From Phil1 sp964487565 (GTDB lineage: Bacteria > Bacillota > Clostridia > Christensenellales > CAG-138), in assembly GCA_964487565.1 (NCBI GenBank), contig CAZARN010000006.1, positions 1-64,000 of the forward strand: a DNA stretch of 64,000 nucleotides. Direction: 5' to 3'. Positions 6,166-15,470 of this stretch are shown piece after piece (the stretch's first letter is position 1; each line of letters opens with the position of its first letter). The notes under the pieces were generated by a model that was not told where the DNA came from, did not search any database, and saw only the letters and a list, made by a program, of their open reading frames with translations. The translations under genes were made by a program, and so were the position numbers.

Positions 6166-8022
6166 TTACAGTACCCTTTTGAACAGTTTCTCAAATTCAA
6201 GCTTCGACATGGCGATCATGACAGGCCGCCCGTGCGGGCATGTCATCGGTATGCCTTCCTTTTCGTAGCAGGAAAGAAGCTCGGCCATCTCCGAAACATC
6301 AGGCTTCTCCCCCGCCTTTATCGCTCTCTTACAGGCGGTCCTGATCAGGGTTGAGCGTTTTAGTTCGACCGTATTGAGCCTGTACTTTTTGTCGAGCTGC
6401 TCTATCGCTTCAAGCAGGAACGAAGCTGTCTGCGGCGCGCCGAGGATTGACGGCACCGCGCGCACGCTCACGGTGAGCGGGCCGAATTCCGATATATCAA
6501 AACCAAGCTCGTTAAAAGCGTCTATATTGCTCATGAGCGTTTCAAATTCATACGGCGTGAGTTTTATAATCTCCGGCATCAAAAGCAGCTGAGAATCCGT
6601 GTTTACGCCGCGCTCGATTATTCTTTCATATATTCTGCGTTCGTGCGCCGCATGCTGGTCGATAAAAAACACTTTCTCGCCTTGCTGAGCTATCCAATAG
6701 CAATCGAAGATCTGGCCTATGATCCTGTAATCCGCCGCTGTAACGCCTTCGTCAAACAGCTTCCTTTGGCGTTCGAATACCGGCGCTTCCGTTTCTTTTT
6801 CAGGGATTGCACAAATGACGTTTTCAGTATCCGGTATAGGCCGCTGATATGCAACGTCATTAAGACGCAGCGCATCGACCGGCCGTTTAGAGAATGCGTC
6901 AGACGGCATAGCTTCAAGCTTTATATAACCGTCCGATCGGCCGAATTCCCGAACGGGTTTTGAAGGATATGTTGAAACATCGCATGTTTCACGCGGCTTT
7001 TCACCGGGCTTCGATGCGTTCATTATCTCCTGCACGTCGTCCCTTGACAATGCACGCCGCGCGGCATTTACAACCGCCCTCGCTATGCGTTCTTCGTCCT
7101 TGAACCGAACATCGAGCTTGTTTGGATGAACATTTACGTCCACCTCTGCAAAATCAACTCCGATATTTATCACGGCAAACGGGAACTTGCCTGTCATCAG
7201 CCGAGTGTCATACGCACGCTGAAGCGCAAATGAAAGCTTCTGTGATTTTATATAACGGCCGTTAATATAAAACGACTGCGCAGTGCGGTTTGCACGGCCG
7301 ATAAGCTCTGAACCGATAAAACCGTCAAGCGTAACATATGAGTCGTCAAATTCCATTTGCAGAAGATGCGGCATAACATCCGCGCCGTATACGCAATATA
7401 TCGCGTTTGAAAGGCTGCAGTCTCCCTGACTGTGATATACGGTCTTCTGGTTTTGTTCAAGCTTAAAGGAAACATCGGGCCTTGCCATTATCATCCGCGA
7501 AACATAATCGCTGATGTATGCCGACTCCGCCCTTGCGCTTTTTATGAATTTGAGACGTGCCGGCACATTGTAAAACAGGTCGCTCACGCAAAAGCAAGTG
7601 CCGTCCACCGCCGCCGTTTCGGAAATCTCTTTTATGTCGCCTGCGTCGAGGCGTACCAGCGTTCCTGCCGCCTCGTCAGCTGTCTTCGTGCGCAGCTCGA
7701 CCCTCGACACGGCTGCGATCGACGAAAGCGCCTCGCCCCTGAACCCGAGCGTTGCAATATGCGCAAGATCATCAGAATCGGTTATTTTGCTTGTTGCGTG
7801 GCGTAAAAATGCCGTTCCGGCTTCATCATGCGGTATGCCGCAGCCGTCATCGGTCACGCGCATATAATCCAGCCCACCGGCTGAAACTTCAATGACGATG
7901 CTGTGCGCGCCTGCGTCAAGCGCGTTTTCAACAAGCTCTTTTATAACGGACGCCGGTCTTTCGACCACCTCGCCCGCCGCTATTCTGTCAGATGTGTACT
8001 TGTCAAGGACGCGAATGGGCAT
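6166..8022 (-). CDS. mutL: DNA mismatch repair protein MutL
   Basis: MutL links mismatch recognition by MutS to strand incision. The 618-residue protein has a GHKL ATPase domain (about residues 1-330) with ELVENALDAGA, DDGCGI and GFRGEAL. The C-terminal endonuclease domain carries DQHAAHERRIYE, a cysteine-rich ACK-like segment and CPHGRP. These are hallmarks of MutL homologues that nick DNA themselves, expected in organisms without MutH. It starts 2 bases after the mutS stop, so the pair is coupled. Confidence 0.97.
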   Translation of the reverse strand: MPIRVLDKYTSDRIAAGEVVERPASVIKELVENALDAGAHSIVIEVSAGGLDYMRVTDDGCGIPHDEAGTAFLRHATSKITDSDDLAHIATLGFRGEALSSIAAVSRVELRTKTADEAAGTLVRLDAGDIKEISETAAVDGTCFCVSDLFYNVPARLKFIKSARAESAYISDYVSRMIMARPDVSFKLEQNQKTVYHSQGDCSLSNAIYCVYGADVMPHLLQMEFDDSYVTLDGFIGSELIGRANRTAQSFYINGRYIKSQKLSFALQRAYDTRLMTGKFPFAVINIGVDFAEVDVNVHPNKLDVRFKDEERIARAVVNAARRALSRDDVQEIMNASKPGEKPRETCDVSTYPSKPVREFGRSDGYIKLEAMPSDAFSKRPVDALRLNDVAYQRPIPDTENVICAIPEKETEAPVFERQRKLFDEGVTAADYRIIGQIFDCYWIAQQGEKVFFIDQHAAHERRIYERIIERGVNTDSQLLLMPEIIKLTPYEFETLMSNIDAFNELGFDISEFGPLTVSVRAVPSILGAPQTASFLLEAIEQLDKKYRLNTVELKRSTLIRTACKRAIKAGEKPDVSEMAELLSCYEKEGIPMTCPHGRPVMIAMSKLEFEKLFKRVL

Positions 8023-8024
8023 TG

Positions 8025-10646
8025 TTACTCCTTCCTCAAGCCTGCGCGCATATGCAGATCATACAGGGTGTTCAGCGCATCCATCGGTGTAAGCTCATTC
8101 ACATCAAGCTGTTTGAGCGTTTCGATTATATCATCCGCTTTGGGCGAACCGAAAAGCGTAAGCTGCTGTTCATCGTCCTCCGCATTTGTGCATGTGTTAA
8201 TTATATCCCTGTTTATATCCGCCGCTTCAAGCTGTGCAAGAAGCTCCTTTGCGCGCGCGATCACATCATCCGGAAGACCTGCAAGGCGCGCGACCTGAAC
8301 GCCGAAGCTTTTATCAGCGCCACCGCGCACGATCTTTCTCAGGAAAATTATATCGTCTCCGACTTCTTTCACCGAAATACGATAATTTTTGATGCCCTGA
8401 AGCCTTCCCTCAAGCTCCGTCAGTTCGTGATAATGCGTTGCAAACAATGCTTTTGCGCCGCAGCGCGACGGATCGTTGATATATTCAAGCACAGCCCACG
8501 CGATGCTCAACCCGTCAAATGTGCTCGTTCCGCGGCCGATCTCATCAAGGATTAGCAGGCTCCTAGAAGTCGCGTTATTAAGTATACCGGCAACCTCGCT
8601 CATTTCCACCATAAAAGTGCTTTGCCCGGACGCAAGATTGTCAGACGCGCCGATTCTGGTGAAAATGCGGTCGACAACGCTGATGGAAGCCTTCTTCGCG
8701 GGAACGAACGACCCAATATGCGCCATGAGCACAATGAGCGCCACCTGACGAAGATAAGTGCTCTTGCCGGCCATGTTTGGACCTGTCAGTATCAGCAGGC
8801 GGTTATCCTTCTGATCAAGCTGTGTGTTGTTCGGTATGAACCCTTCCTTTACGGAGCGTTCAACCACCGGATGCCTTCCGTCGGTGATGTTTATCGCGCC
8901 GTTTGCAAGCATCTTCGGTCTGCAATAATTGTTTGCGAAAGCGACCTCAGCAAGCGAGCAATAAACATCAAGCTCGGCAATGAGCGCGCTGTCGCTTTGC
9001 AGACGTTCTATGCAGGCAAGAAGCGTATCACGAATATTTGAAAACAGCTCATATTCAAGCACGATCAGCTTTTCTTCCGCACCGGCGATTGTTTCCTCAA
9101 GTTCCTTAAGCTCAGGCGTGACATAGCGCTCGGAATTTGCGAGCGTTTGCTTGCGCTGATAGTTATATGGGACAAGGTGCTGATACGCCTTCGTGACGTC
9201 TATATAATACCCGAATACATGGTTGTAGCCTATCTTCAGATTCTTGATTCCTGTGTTTGCTCTCTCGTCGGCCTCCATTTTGGCGATCCAGTTTTTGCCG
9301 TTGGATGAAGCTTCACGAAACGAGTCAACCTCATCGTTGTAGCCGTTTTTTATGATGCCGCCTTCTTTCACGCCGACGGGCGGATCATCGATAATCGCAG
9401 CATTCAAAAGCGCGGTCACGTCTTCCATCATATCAAGACGCGAAGCTATCCTGAGATACGCGCCTGCGGAAAGTTTGGATGTAAGCTCATACACGGAAGG
9501 TAGCTTCGCAAGGGAATTCCTCAGTGCCACGCAATCTCTCGCGTTCACCGTTGAATATGCTATACGGCTGCAAAGACGCTCAATATCGTAAATGCTGTCA
9601 AGCGCGTCCCTGAGCGCCTTTCTGCTCTTGGCAGACGAATTGAGTTCTGCCACCGCGTCCTGTCTCATCTCGATCTCGTCAATGTTTTGCAGCGGCTGCT
9701 CAATATAGTTTTTTATCAGTCTTGCCCCCATCGCGGTGCAGGTTTTATCCAGAAGATACAACAGGGTGCTTTTTTTGCTGCCCTCATAATTCAGAGGTTT
9801 GGTAAGCTCAAGATTCCGCCTAGTCGACGCATCAAGCGCCATATAAAGATCCCTGTGCAATACCGTGATCTTTCTGATATGCGCAAGCGAGTTTTTCTGC
9901 GTCTCCTCAAGGTACGAGATCAGCGCGCCTGCAGCCGGTATCGCAAGCTTCATCTTCTCGCATCCGAATGACGCCAGCGTGGTCACCGAAAAATGCCTCA
10001 AAAGCCGCAGTTCTGCTTTCTGAGGGTCAAATGTGCGCGCGTCTGTGCATTCAACGTGATAAAGGGCCTGGATTTGCTTTATCAAAGGCTGTTGCAGGAA
10101 CATACCGTCGTTGACAATGATCTCCGTCGGCGATATGCGTACGAGCTCATCGACCGCCGCCTTGTCTATCCCCTCGCCCGTAAACTCGCACACAGAAAAG
10201 CTTCCCGTTGAAACGTCGCAGCAGGCAAGGCCGATCCCGTCATCAAAATAATCCATAGCGACGATATAGTTGTTCGCTCTTTCGTCAAGCATGGATTCTT
10301 CAATAACCGTTCCGGCGGTGTATATTCGGATAACATCGCGCTCAACAAGCCCTTTTGCAAGGGCGGGATCTTCCATCTGTTCGCAAAGCGCGACTTTATA
10401 ACCTTTTGCAATAAGCCTTGATATATATGAATCTACCGCATGATACGGAACTCCGCACATCGGCGCGCGCTCTTCAAGCCCGCAGTCACGGCCGGTAAGC
10501 ATTATCTCAAGCTCACGCGATGCCGTAACGGCGTCCTCAAAAAACATTTCATAAAAGTCTCCCAACCTGAAGAAAAGCAAACAATCGCTGTACTTTTCTT
10601 TCAGCCTGAGGTATTGGCTCATCATCGGCGTTACGTTTGCGGGCAT
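8025..10646 (-). CDS. mutS: DNA mismatch repair protein MutS
   Basis: MutS recognises mismatches and small loops and slides on DNA in an ATP-dependent state. The 873-residue length is typical. The N-terminal mismatch-binding motif is the Phe-x-Glu in RLGDFYEMF, the ATPase Walker A is TGPNMAGKSTYLRQ, and the Walker B/signature region reads LLILDEIGRGTSTFDG. The start codon is supported by AAGGTG 7 bases upstream and by the conserved TPMMSQYLRLK opening. The upstream neighbour is a YlbF-like gene, as in Bacillus. Confidence 0.97.
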   Translation of the reverse strand: MPANVTPMMSQYLRLKEKYSDCLLFFRLGDFYEMFFEDAVTASRELEIMLTGRDCGLEERAPMCGVPYHAVDSYISRLIAKGYKVALCEQMEDPALAKGLVERDVIRIYTAGTVIEESMLDERANNYIVAMDYFDDGIGLACCDVSTGSFSVCEFTGEGIDKAAVDELVRISPTEIIVNDGMFLQQPLIKQIQALYHVECTDARTFDPQKAELRLLRHFSVTTLASFGCEKMKLAIPAAGALISYLEETQKNSLAHIRKITVLHRDLYMALDASTRRNLELTKPLNYEGSKKSTLLYLLDKTCTAMGARLIKNYIEQPLQNIDEIEMRQDAVAELNSSAKSRKALRDALDSIYDIERLCSRIAYSTVNARDCVALRNSLAKLPSVYELTSKLSAGAYLRIASRLDMMEDVTALLNAAIIDDPPVGVKEGGIIKNGYNDEVDSFREASSNGKNWIAKMEADERANTGIKNLKIGYNHVFGYYIDVTKAYQHLVPYNYQRKQTLANSERYVTPELKELEETIAGAEEKLIVLEYELFSNIRDTLLACIERLQSDSALIAELDVYCSLAEVAFANNYCRPKMLANGAINITDGRHPVVERSVKEGFIPNNTQLDQKDNRLLILTGPNMAGKSTYLRQVALIVLMAHIGSFVPAKKASISVVDRIFTRIGASDNLASGQSTFMVEMSEVAGILNNATSRSLLILDEIGRGTSTFDGLSIAWAVLEYINDPSRCGAKALFATHYHELTELEGRLQGIKNYRISVKEVGDDIIFLRKIVRGGADKSFGVQVARLAGLPDDVIARAKELLAQLEAADINRDIINTCTNAEDDEQQLTLFGSPKADDIIETLKQLDVNELTPMDALNTLYDLHMRAGLRKE

Positions 10647-10683
10647 TTTACACCTTCAGTTCTTGTTGTTTATACTCTCCCGA

Positions 10684-11085
10684 TCAATGGCAGCCGCTGC
10701 AACCCGAGCAATCGCCGCCGCAGCTATGCGTTTCATCATCGTCCTCAGTCATTTCCGCGCCTATGCAAACTCCTATGGCGCGGTTGACGCGCTTCATCAG
10801 CGCTTCAAATGCAGCCTGCGCTTCAAGCATCTTAACAAACTTTTCTTCTGCAAGAAGCTGGCCTCTTATGGCCTCCATCTGTGTTGAAAGCGCGCTCATC
10901 TCATCGGGATCGCTTTCTTCCCCGCTCATGACTTCCATTATGCGCGACTGCTTGCTGTTGAACTCGTCAAGCTTCGCCATTATTTCGCTGTCAAGCTCCA
11001 TCTCGCGCTGGGCTTCGTTCATGTTTTTGAATTCTTCCGTCTCGCTCAGCGCTATGCCAAGCTCTCTCGCCTTATCAATTATCAT
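10684..11085 (-). CDS. YlbF/YmcA family protein with cysteine-rich tail
   Basis: The 133-residue helical protein resembles the YlbF/YmcA family. In Bacillus these proteins form a complex that acts on RNase Y-dependent mRNA maturation and on competence, sporulation and biofilm decisions. Residues 1-105 are predicted helical (DKARELGIALSETEEF opening). The last 15 residues form CGGDCSGCSGCH, a cluster of four cysteines and a histidine suited to a metal or Fe-S site. In Bacillus the YlbF-YmcA-YaaT complex carries iron-sulphur clusters. The position between miaB and mutS matches ymcA in Bacillus, and an rny gene lies elsewhere in this window. Confidence 0.85.
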   Translation of the reverse strand: MIIDKARELGIALSETEEFKNMNEAQREMELDSEIMAKLDEFNSKQSRIMEVMSGEESDPDEMSALSTQMEAIRGQLLAEEKFVKMLEAQAAFEALMKRVNRAIGVCIGAEMTEDDDETHSCGGDCSGCSGCH

Positions 11086-11098
11086 TTTCTTTCCTTTC

Positions 11099-12493
11099 TT
11101 ATATAAGCTCTCCCATGAGAGAATTTGATGATGTACCTTTTATCCTGACGTCGACCGTCGATCCGATGAGCGACTCATCTCCCGGAAAATAGACCATCTT
11201 GAAGCTTGGCAGCTTGCCGAACGCCATCGTCTGCGCCCTGTGATCGCATCCTTCGACGAGCACTTTACCGCACATACCCAAGTATTTCCCGTTCCCTGCC
11301 CTCAGTCCTTCTGCGATTGCGTCATTCAGGCGTGAAAGCCTTTCCTTCTTAACGCTTTCAGGTATCTGACATTCCATATCGGCGGCTTTTGTTCCGTTTC
11401 TTCTTGAATACTTGAAGGTATATGCCGCAGAGAAACCCGCTTCGCGCGCAAGACTTATTGTTTGATCAAAATCTTCTTCTGTTTCACCGGGGAATCCGAC
11501 AATAAAGTCCGTTGTTATTTCAATATCACGGATCCTTTCACGAAGCGAGCTTACAAGCGAAAGATATTTCTCCCGCGTATATCGTCTGTTCATGAGTTCC
11601 AGTATCCTGTCGCTTCCTGACTGTACCGGAAGGTGAATATGCGGGCAGACGCGCGCGGTTTCAGCCATTGTGTCGATCAGCGCATCCGACAGATCCTTCG
11701 GATGTGACGTCATGAATCTTATCCGCTCTATCCCGTCAACATTGCCAGCCATTTTCAAAAGTTGCGGGAAGTCCGTTCCGTCGCTGCTCAAATACGAATT
11801 CACATTTTGCCCGAGAAGTGTTATTTCCTTTGCGCCGTTTGAAGCAAGCGACCTCATCTCGCTGATAATATCCTCCGGCGTCCTCGAACGTTCACGCCCG
11901 CGCACATAAGGAACGATGCAGTATGAGCAATAATTATTGCATCCGTACATTATTGTGACGAATTGTGAAACGCTGTTGTTCCTTTCAACAGGCAGACCCT
12001 CGGCGATCTCACCGTCAAGCTCGCGCACACGCTCCACCCGTTCTCCGTCAATTACGCTCTTGAGCATTTGCGGGAACATATGCAGTTCATGCGTGCCAAA
12101 CACCATATTCACAAACGGGAACCGCTTATACAGCTTGTCCGCGACGTCTTTTTGCTGCGCCATACAGCCGCATATACCGATTATCAGTTGAGGTTTCGTA
12201 TCCTTGAGCTTTTTTAGCGCTCCGACATTGCCCATAAGCCGTTTCTCCGCATGTTCGCGCACACAGCATGTATTGAAAAGAATTATGTCGGCTTCATTCT
12301 TTTCATCTGCCCTTTGCGCGCCGCACTCCGTGAGCATGCCCGCAAGCTTTTCGGAATCATGCTCATTCATCTGACAACCGTAAGTTTCGATATAGTATTT
12401 GAAGCTTCGGCCGCAAAGAAGCTCCTTTATCCTTGCCGCCGCCGCTTTGCTTTCTTCAAGTTCGCTTTCCGGTACGGGTACGTTTTTTTGCAT
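11099..12493 (-). CDS. miaB: tRNA-2-methylthio-N6-dimethylallyladenosine synthase
   Basis: MiaB is a radical-SAM methylthiotransferase that completes the A37 modification begun by MiaA. The 464-residue protein has the three-cysteine N-terminal cluster domain (TYGCQMNEHDSE, NTCCVREHA, GICGCMAQQ). The radical-SAM cluster follows in YGCNNYCSYCIVPYVRGRE. A C-terminal TRAM domain is marked by VLVEG and VDVRIKG. GGAGAC precedes the ATG. It is the first gene of the seven-gene operon ending with the YnbB-like gene. Confidence 0.96.
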   Translation of the reverse strand: MQKNVPVPESELEESKAAAARIKELLCGRSFKYYIETYGCQMNEHDSEKLAGMLTECGAQRADEKNEADIILFNTCCVREHAEKRLMGNVGALKKLKDTKPQLIIGICGCMAQQKDVADKLYKRFPFVNMVFGTHELHMFPQMLKSVIDGERVERVRELDGEIAEGLPVERNNSVSQFVTIMYGCNNYCSYCIVPYVRGRERSRTPEDIISEMRSLASNGAKEITLLGQNVNSYLSSDGTDFPQLLKMAGNVDGIERIRFMTSHPKDLSDALIDTMAETARVCPHIHLPVQSGSDRILELMNRRYTREKYLSLVSSLRERIRDIEITTDFIVGFPGETEEDFDQTISLAREAGFSAAYTFKYSRRNGTKAADMECQIPESVKKERLSRLNDAIAEGLRAGNGKYLGMCGKVLVEGCDHRAQTMAFGKLPSFKMVYFPGDESLIGSTVDVRIKGTSSNSLMGELI

Positions 12494-12526
12494 ATCTGTC
12501 TCCGTTTCATGCTATCAACTCATAAT

Positions 12527-12555
12527 ATTATAACCGCACGCTCATTAAAGAGCAA
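12527..12555 (-). promoter_or_regulatory. Promoter of the miaB-mutS-mutL-miaA-hfq operon
   Basis: Minus-strand -35 TTGCTC (12550-12555), 17-base spacer, -10 TATAAT (12527-12532). It lies 34 bases upstream of the miaB start and is the only good promoter seen for the whole operon. Confidence 0.6.
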
Positions 12556-12591
12556 CGAAAAAGCATACCGTATATAGTGAGTGATTTGGCG

Positions 12592-12620
12592 TTGACACCA
12601 TAATTCTTGAATGCTATAAT
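12592..12620 (+). promoter_or_regulatory. Consensus sigma-A promoter of tRNA-Trp
   Basis: -35 TTGACA (12592-12597), 17-base spacer ending in TGC, -10 TATAAT (12615-12620). Both hexamers match consensus exactly and the -10 is extended. Confidence 0.9.
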
Positions 12621-12640
12621 AACACAGTCGTTCGTTGCGA

Positions 12641-12714
12641 AGGGGCATGATGTAATGGTAACATAGCGGTCTCCAAAACCGTTCTTGAGGGTTCGAGCCC
12701 TTCTGCCCCTGCCA
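12641..12714 (+). tRNA. tRNA-Trp (anticodon CCA)
   Basis: Acceptor AGGGGCA/TGCCCCT, discriminator G, encoded CCA, compact D-arm ATGT/ACAT, anticodon loop CTCCAAA (CCA), T-loop TTCGAGC. It is a single-gene transcription unit with its own consensus promoter and terminator. Confidence 0.95.
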
Positions 12715-12720
12715 AACAAA

Positions 12721-12751
12721 ACCGCCCGTGTTTTTCACGGGCGGTTTTTTT
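12721..12751. terminator. Rho-independent terminator between tRNA-Trp and metK
   Basis: ACCGCCCGTG (12721-12730) pairs with CACGGGCGGT (12736-12745) around a TTTTT loop, followed by six more T bases. On the minus strand the same hairpin is followed by a T-rich stretch, so it can also end the convergent metK transcript. Confidence 0.9.
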
Positions 12752-12759
12752 ATTTTAGT

Positions 12760-13917
12760 TTAGCATTTTGATGCCAACTGCCGTGTTATATCCGTTTGCT
12801 CCCACGGCATATTTCCCGCATTGCTTCCAAAGTGGCCATAACATGAAACAGACGCATATATCGGCCTCAAAAGCGAGAATCGTTCGATTATCGCGGCGGG
12901 TCTCAAATCAACTGTGTTCAACACGGCTTTCTTGAGTATTTCTTCATCGTATTTCCCCGTACCGAATGAATCGATCCTCACAGACACCGGCTCTGCCAGA
13001 CCGATTGAATATGAAAGCTGCACCTCGCACTTTTGTGCAAGTCCGGCCGCAACGATGTTCTTTGCAATGTATCGCGCAATGTATGCTCCGCTGCGGTCGA
13101 CTTTTGTGGCGTCTTTCCCGGAAAAAGCCCCGCCCCCGTGCCGTGCATAACCGCCGTAAGTATCAGCGATAAGCTTTCGGCCGGTCAGACCCGAATCGCA
13201 CGCCGGCCCGCCTATAACGAAGCGACCCGTCGGATTGATAAAAAGCTGAAGATCATCGTCAACAAGGCTTTGCGGAAGCGCTGGATATACTATATGCTCC
13301 GTGATGTCCTCGCGCAGCATTTCTATATCAACTTGTTCTCTGTGCTGGGCAGAAACAATGACGGTGGCTATCCTCTTCGGCATGTCGTTTTCATATTCGA
13401 CAGTCACCTGCGTTTTTCCGTCAGGCAGCAGATACGGCAGCTCTTCGGTGCGTCTGACCTTTTCAAGCCGTTTGGATAGCGTATGCGCAAGCTCGATCGG
13501 AAGGGGCATCAGGTTATCTGTTTCAGTGCAGGCAAATCCGAACATCATTCCCTGATCTCCGGCGCCGCTGTCGAGCGACGAGGAGTCGAACTTGCGTGTG
13601 ATACCCATTGCAATATCAGGCGATTGTGCGTGAAGATCGACCCGCACGCTGCAGTTGTCTGCGTCAAAGCCGCGGTCAGGCGCAGTATATCCGATCCTTG
13701 CAATGGTTTTCCTCGCGACGGCTTCATAATCTACCGCGGCTTTTGTCGTCACTTCGCCGAAAATATGCACCTGTTCCGTTGCGCATGTAACTTCGCAGGC
13801 TACACGCGAATAAGGATCGGTTTTCAGTATCTCATCAAGAATACAATCCGCGATCTGATCCGAAACCTTGTCCGGATGCCCGCATGTTACGGATTCAGAG
13901 GTAAAGCAGCTTTTCAT
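12760..13917 (-). CDS. metK: S-adenosylmethionine synthetase
   Basis: MetK makes S-adenosylmethionine from methionine and ATP. The 385-residue protein carries FTSESVTCGHPDKVSDQIAD at the N-terminus. The methionine/ATP site motif appears as GAGDQGMMFGFA, and the P-loop-like segment as GGGAFSGKDATKVDRSGAY. The ATG at 13917 has GGGGGA 8-9 bases upstream and matches the family start. No SAM riboswitch-like leader is visible before it; only 16 bases separate it from the radical-SAM gene upstream, so both are probably co-transcribed. Confidence 0.97.
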   Translation of the reverse strand: MKSCFTSESVTCGHPDKVSDQIADCILDEILKTDPYSRVACEVTCATEQVHIFGEVTTKAAVDYEAVARKTIARIGYTAPDRGFDADNCSVRVDLHAQSPDIAMGITRKFDSSSLDSGAGDQGMMFGFACTETDNLMPLPIELAHTLSKRLEKVRRTEELPYLLPDGKTQVTVEYENDMPKRIATVIVSAQHREQVDIEMLREDITEHIVYPALPQSLVDDDLQLFINPTGRFVIGGPACDSGLTGRKLIADTYGGYARHGGGAFSGKDATKVDRSGAYIARYIAKNIVAAGLAQKCEVQLSYSIGLAEPVSVRIDSFGTGKYDEEILKKAVLNTVDLRPAAIIERFSLLRPIYASVSCYGHFGSNAGNMPWEQTDITRQLASKC

Positions 13918-13933
13918 GTGAGCGTTCCCCCGT

Positions 13934-15316
13934 TTATGATTTTTTTGCCATCTTGCCGGTTTTAACAACGCCGCGTTTGTTTGGCAGTTCCTCCCATATT
14001 GCGTCCGCAACAGGCGCCCAGTTATTGGCTGCGTCAACGCATTTATTGCAATAGTCACAGGCTTTTTCAGGCTTCATGAGGTCGGTCGAATGCGCGCCGG
14101 AAGCATCTACGATTTCCGTCAGCTTGCCCGGGTTATCCAACACGGGGCAAGGCCTCAGCATATTCTCGTTGAAAGGCTGACCTTTTCTGTATGCCATGAA
14201 AAGAGGCGAACGGTATGCTTCAAGCAATGTTTTTTCACGGATATTCGAATCCGAGTAATGTATGAACGCGCACGGTTCCACATCCCCGTTGGCGTTGATA
14301 TGCAGATATCCCCGTCCCCCGGCTATGCAGCCGCCGACAGCGTCGCCGTCGTTCCAGAAATCCATCGTGAAAATCGGCTTTGTCGCACGATATTCATGTA
14401 TCTTTTCATACATGAATTTACGCTGATCCGCCCTTGCGATAAGCTCCGGTACCGCATCTGCGCCGATAGGCATATATGTGAAGAACCATGCAAATTTCGC
14501 GCCCATATCGATCATGGAATCAAAGTATTCTTCGCTGCCAATGACGTCGACGTTTTTGCTGGTATAACAGCATGATATACCGAAAAGAAGCTTGCGCGCA
14601 CGGAGGCGCTCCATCGCTTCAATGACTTTTTTGTAGGTCCCGTCGCCGCGTCTTGAATCCGTTGCTTCCTCAAATCCCTCAATGCTTATCGCCGGCACGA
14701 AGTTCTTGACGCGCAGTATTTCATTTGCAAAAGCGTCATCAATTAGAGTGCCGTTGGTGAAGGCGAGAAAAGCGCAATCTGAATGCTTTTCACAAAGTCT
14801 GATAAGATCGTCTTTTCGCACGGTAGGTTCCCCGCCGGAATAGATATATACATAGGTGCCCAAGGCTTTACCCTGAGTTATTATGCTGTCCAGTTCATCA
14901 AAGCTCAGGTTCAGCTTGTTGCCATATTCGGCCGCCCAGCAACCGGTGCAATGCAGGTTGCACGCGCTTGTCGGATCCATGAGAATCGCCCAGGGCACGT
15001 TGCACTGATACTTGTCCTGCATTTTCTCCGCAGCAGGCGTGCCGATAATCGAGCCGTTTACAACGACTGTATCAACAAGCTTTCTTCTTTGATCGTCGTC
15101 GATATCCGTCCAAAGACTTTTTACAAGTTTCGCCCAATTGCCTTCCGGATCAGTGATAGCCTTTCTTATTGCATTAACCTGATTTGTTACGCCGCCGCCC
15201 TTATCGTGCTTTTGCAGCCAGTCAAGCGCTTTGGGAATGTTTTTATCCGGATCTTTGTCAAGATAGGAATACAGTTCCTTTACCGCCAGTCCTTTGAATT
15301 TTTCAGCAATACTCAT
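13934..15316 (-). CDS. Radical SAM protein with SPASM-like C-terminus
   Basis: This 460-residue enzyme has a helical N-terminal region of about 105 residues (MSIAEKFKGLAVKELYSYL opening). The radical-SAM core follows with C119, C123 and C126 in ACNLHCTGCWAAEYG and a SAM-binding GGEP motif. The C-terminal cysteines (PCAF, CPVLDN, CDYCNKC) resemble a SPASM-type auxiliary cluster domain. The substrate is unknown. GGGAGC 8 bases upstream fixes the ATG at 15316; longer in-frame starts run through the preceding hairpin. It reads into metK with a 16-base gap, and upstream lies a TetR-acyltransferase-glycosyltransferase operon. A peptide or lipid-linked substrate is speculative. Confidence 0.8.
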   Translation of the reverse strand: MSIAEKFKGLAVKELYSYLDKDPDKNIPKALDWLQKHDKGGGVTNQVNAIRKAITDPEGNWAKLVKSLWTDIDDDQRRKLVDTVVVNGSIIGTPAAEKMQDKYQCNVPWAILMDPTSACNLHCTGCWAAEYGNKLNLSFDELDSIITQGKALGTYVYIYSGGEPTVRKDDLIRLCEKHSDCAFLAFTNGTLIDDAFANEILRVKNFVPAISIEGFEEATDSRRGDGTYKKVIEAMERLRARKLLFGISCCYTSKNVDVIGSEEYFDSMIDMGAKFAWFFTYMPIGADAVPELIARADQRKFMYEKIHEYRATKPIFTMDFWNDGDAVGGCIAGGRGYLHINANGDVEPCAFIHYSDSNIREKTLLEAYRSPLFMAYRKGQPFNENMLRPCPVLDNPGKLTEIVDASGAHSTDLMKPEKACDYCNKCVDAANNWAPVADAIWEELPNKRGVVKTGKMAKKS

Positions 15317-15393
15317 ATGAAGCTCCCGTCCAGCGTAATCACGCTGTTTTTTATATTTCAAGTATAATGAAGCAGCGCTGCATTTTCCGCTCA

Positions 15394-15431
15394 TAAAAGA
15401 AGCGGTTTCCCCAAAATTAGGAGGAACCGCT
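15394..15431 (-). terminator. Terminator of the GT4-plsC-tetR operon
   Basis: On the minus strand AGCGGTTCCTCC (15420-15431) pairs, with a wobble pair and one mismatch, with GGGGAAACCGCT (15401-15412). The tail is TCTTTTAT. It lies just after the TetR stop and before the radical-SAM gene. Confidence 0.65.
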
Positions 15432-15450
15432 AAAATCGGTCTTTTTTTGC

Positions 15451-15470
15451 GCATAAACGTCGATTTATGC
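15451..15470. promoter_or_regulatory. Palindrome GCATAAA-N6-TTTATGC at the end of the TetR gene
   Basis: GCATAAA (15451-15457) and TTTATGC (15464-15470) are perfect inverted halves flanked by T-rich and A-rich runs. On the minus strand it contains TTTTGCATA, the half-site of the larger palindrome at the GT4 promoter (18163-18191). It lies about 135 bases upstream of the radical-SAM start, so it may be an operator shared by both units. This is an inference from similarity. Confidence 0.4.

Noticed and set aside
13918..13933. SAM riboswitch before metK
   Set aside because: Only 16 bases separate metK from the preceding gene, leaving no room.
15331..15352. Six-base hairpin with T-run on the plus strand (CAGCGT/ACGCTG then TTTTTT)
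   Set aside because: There is no plus-strand gene upstream to terminate, and the stem is short.
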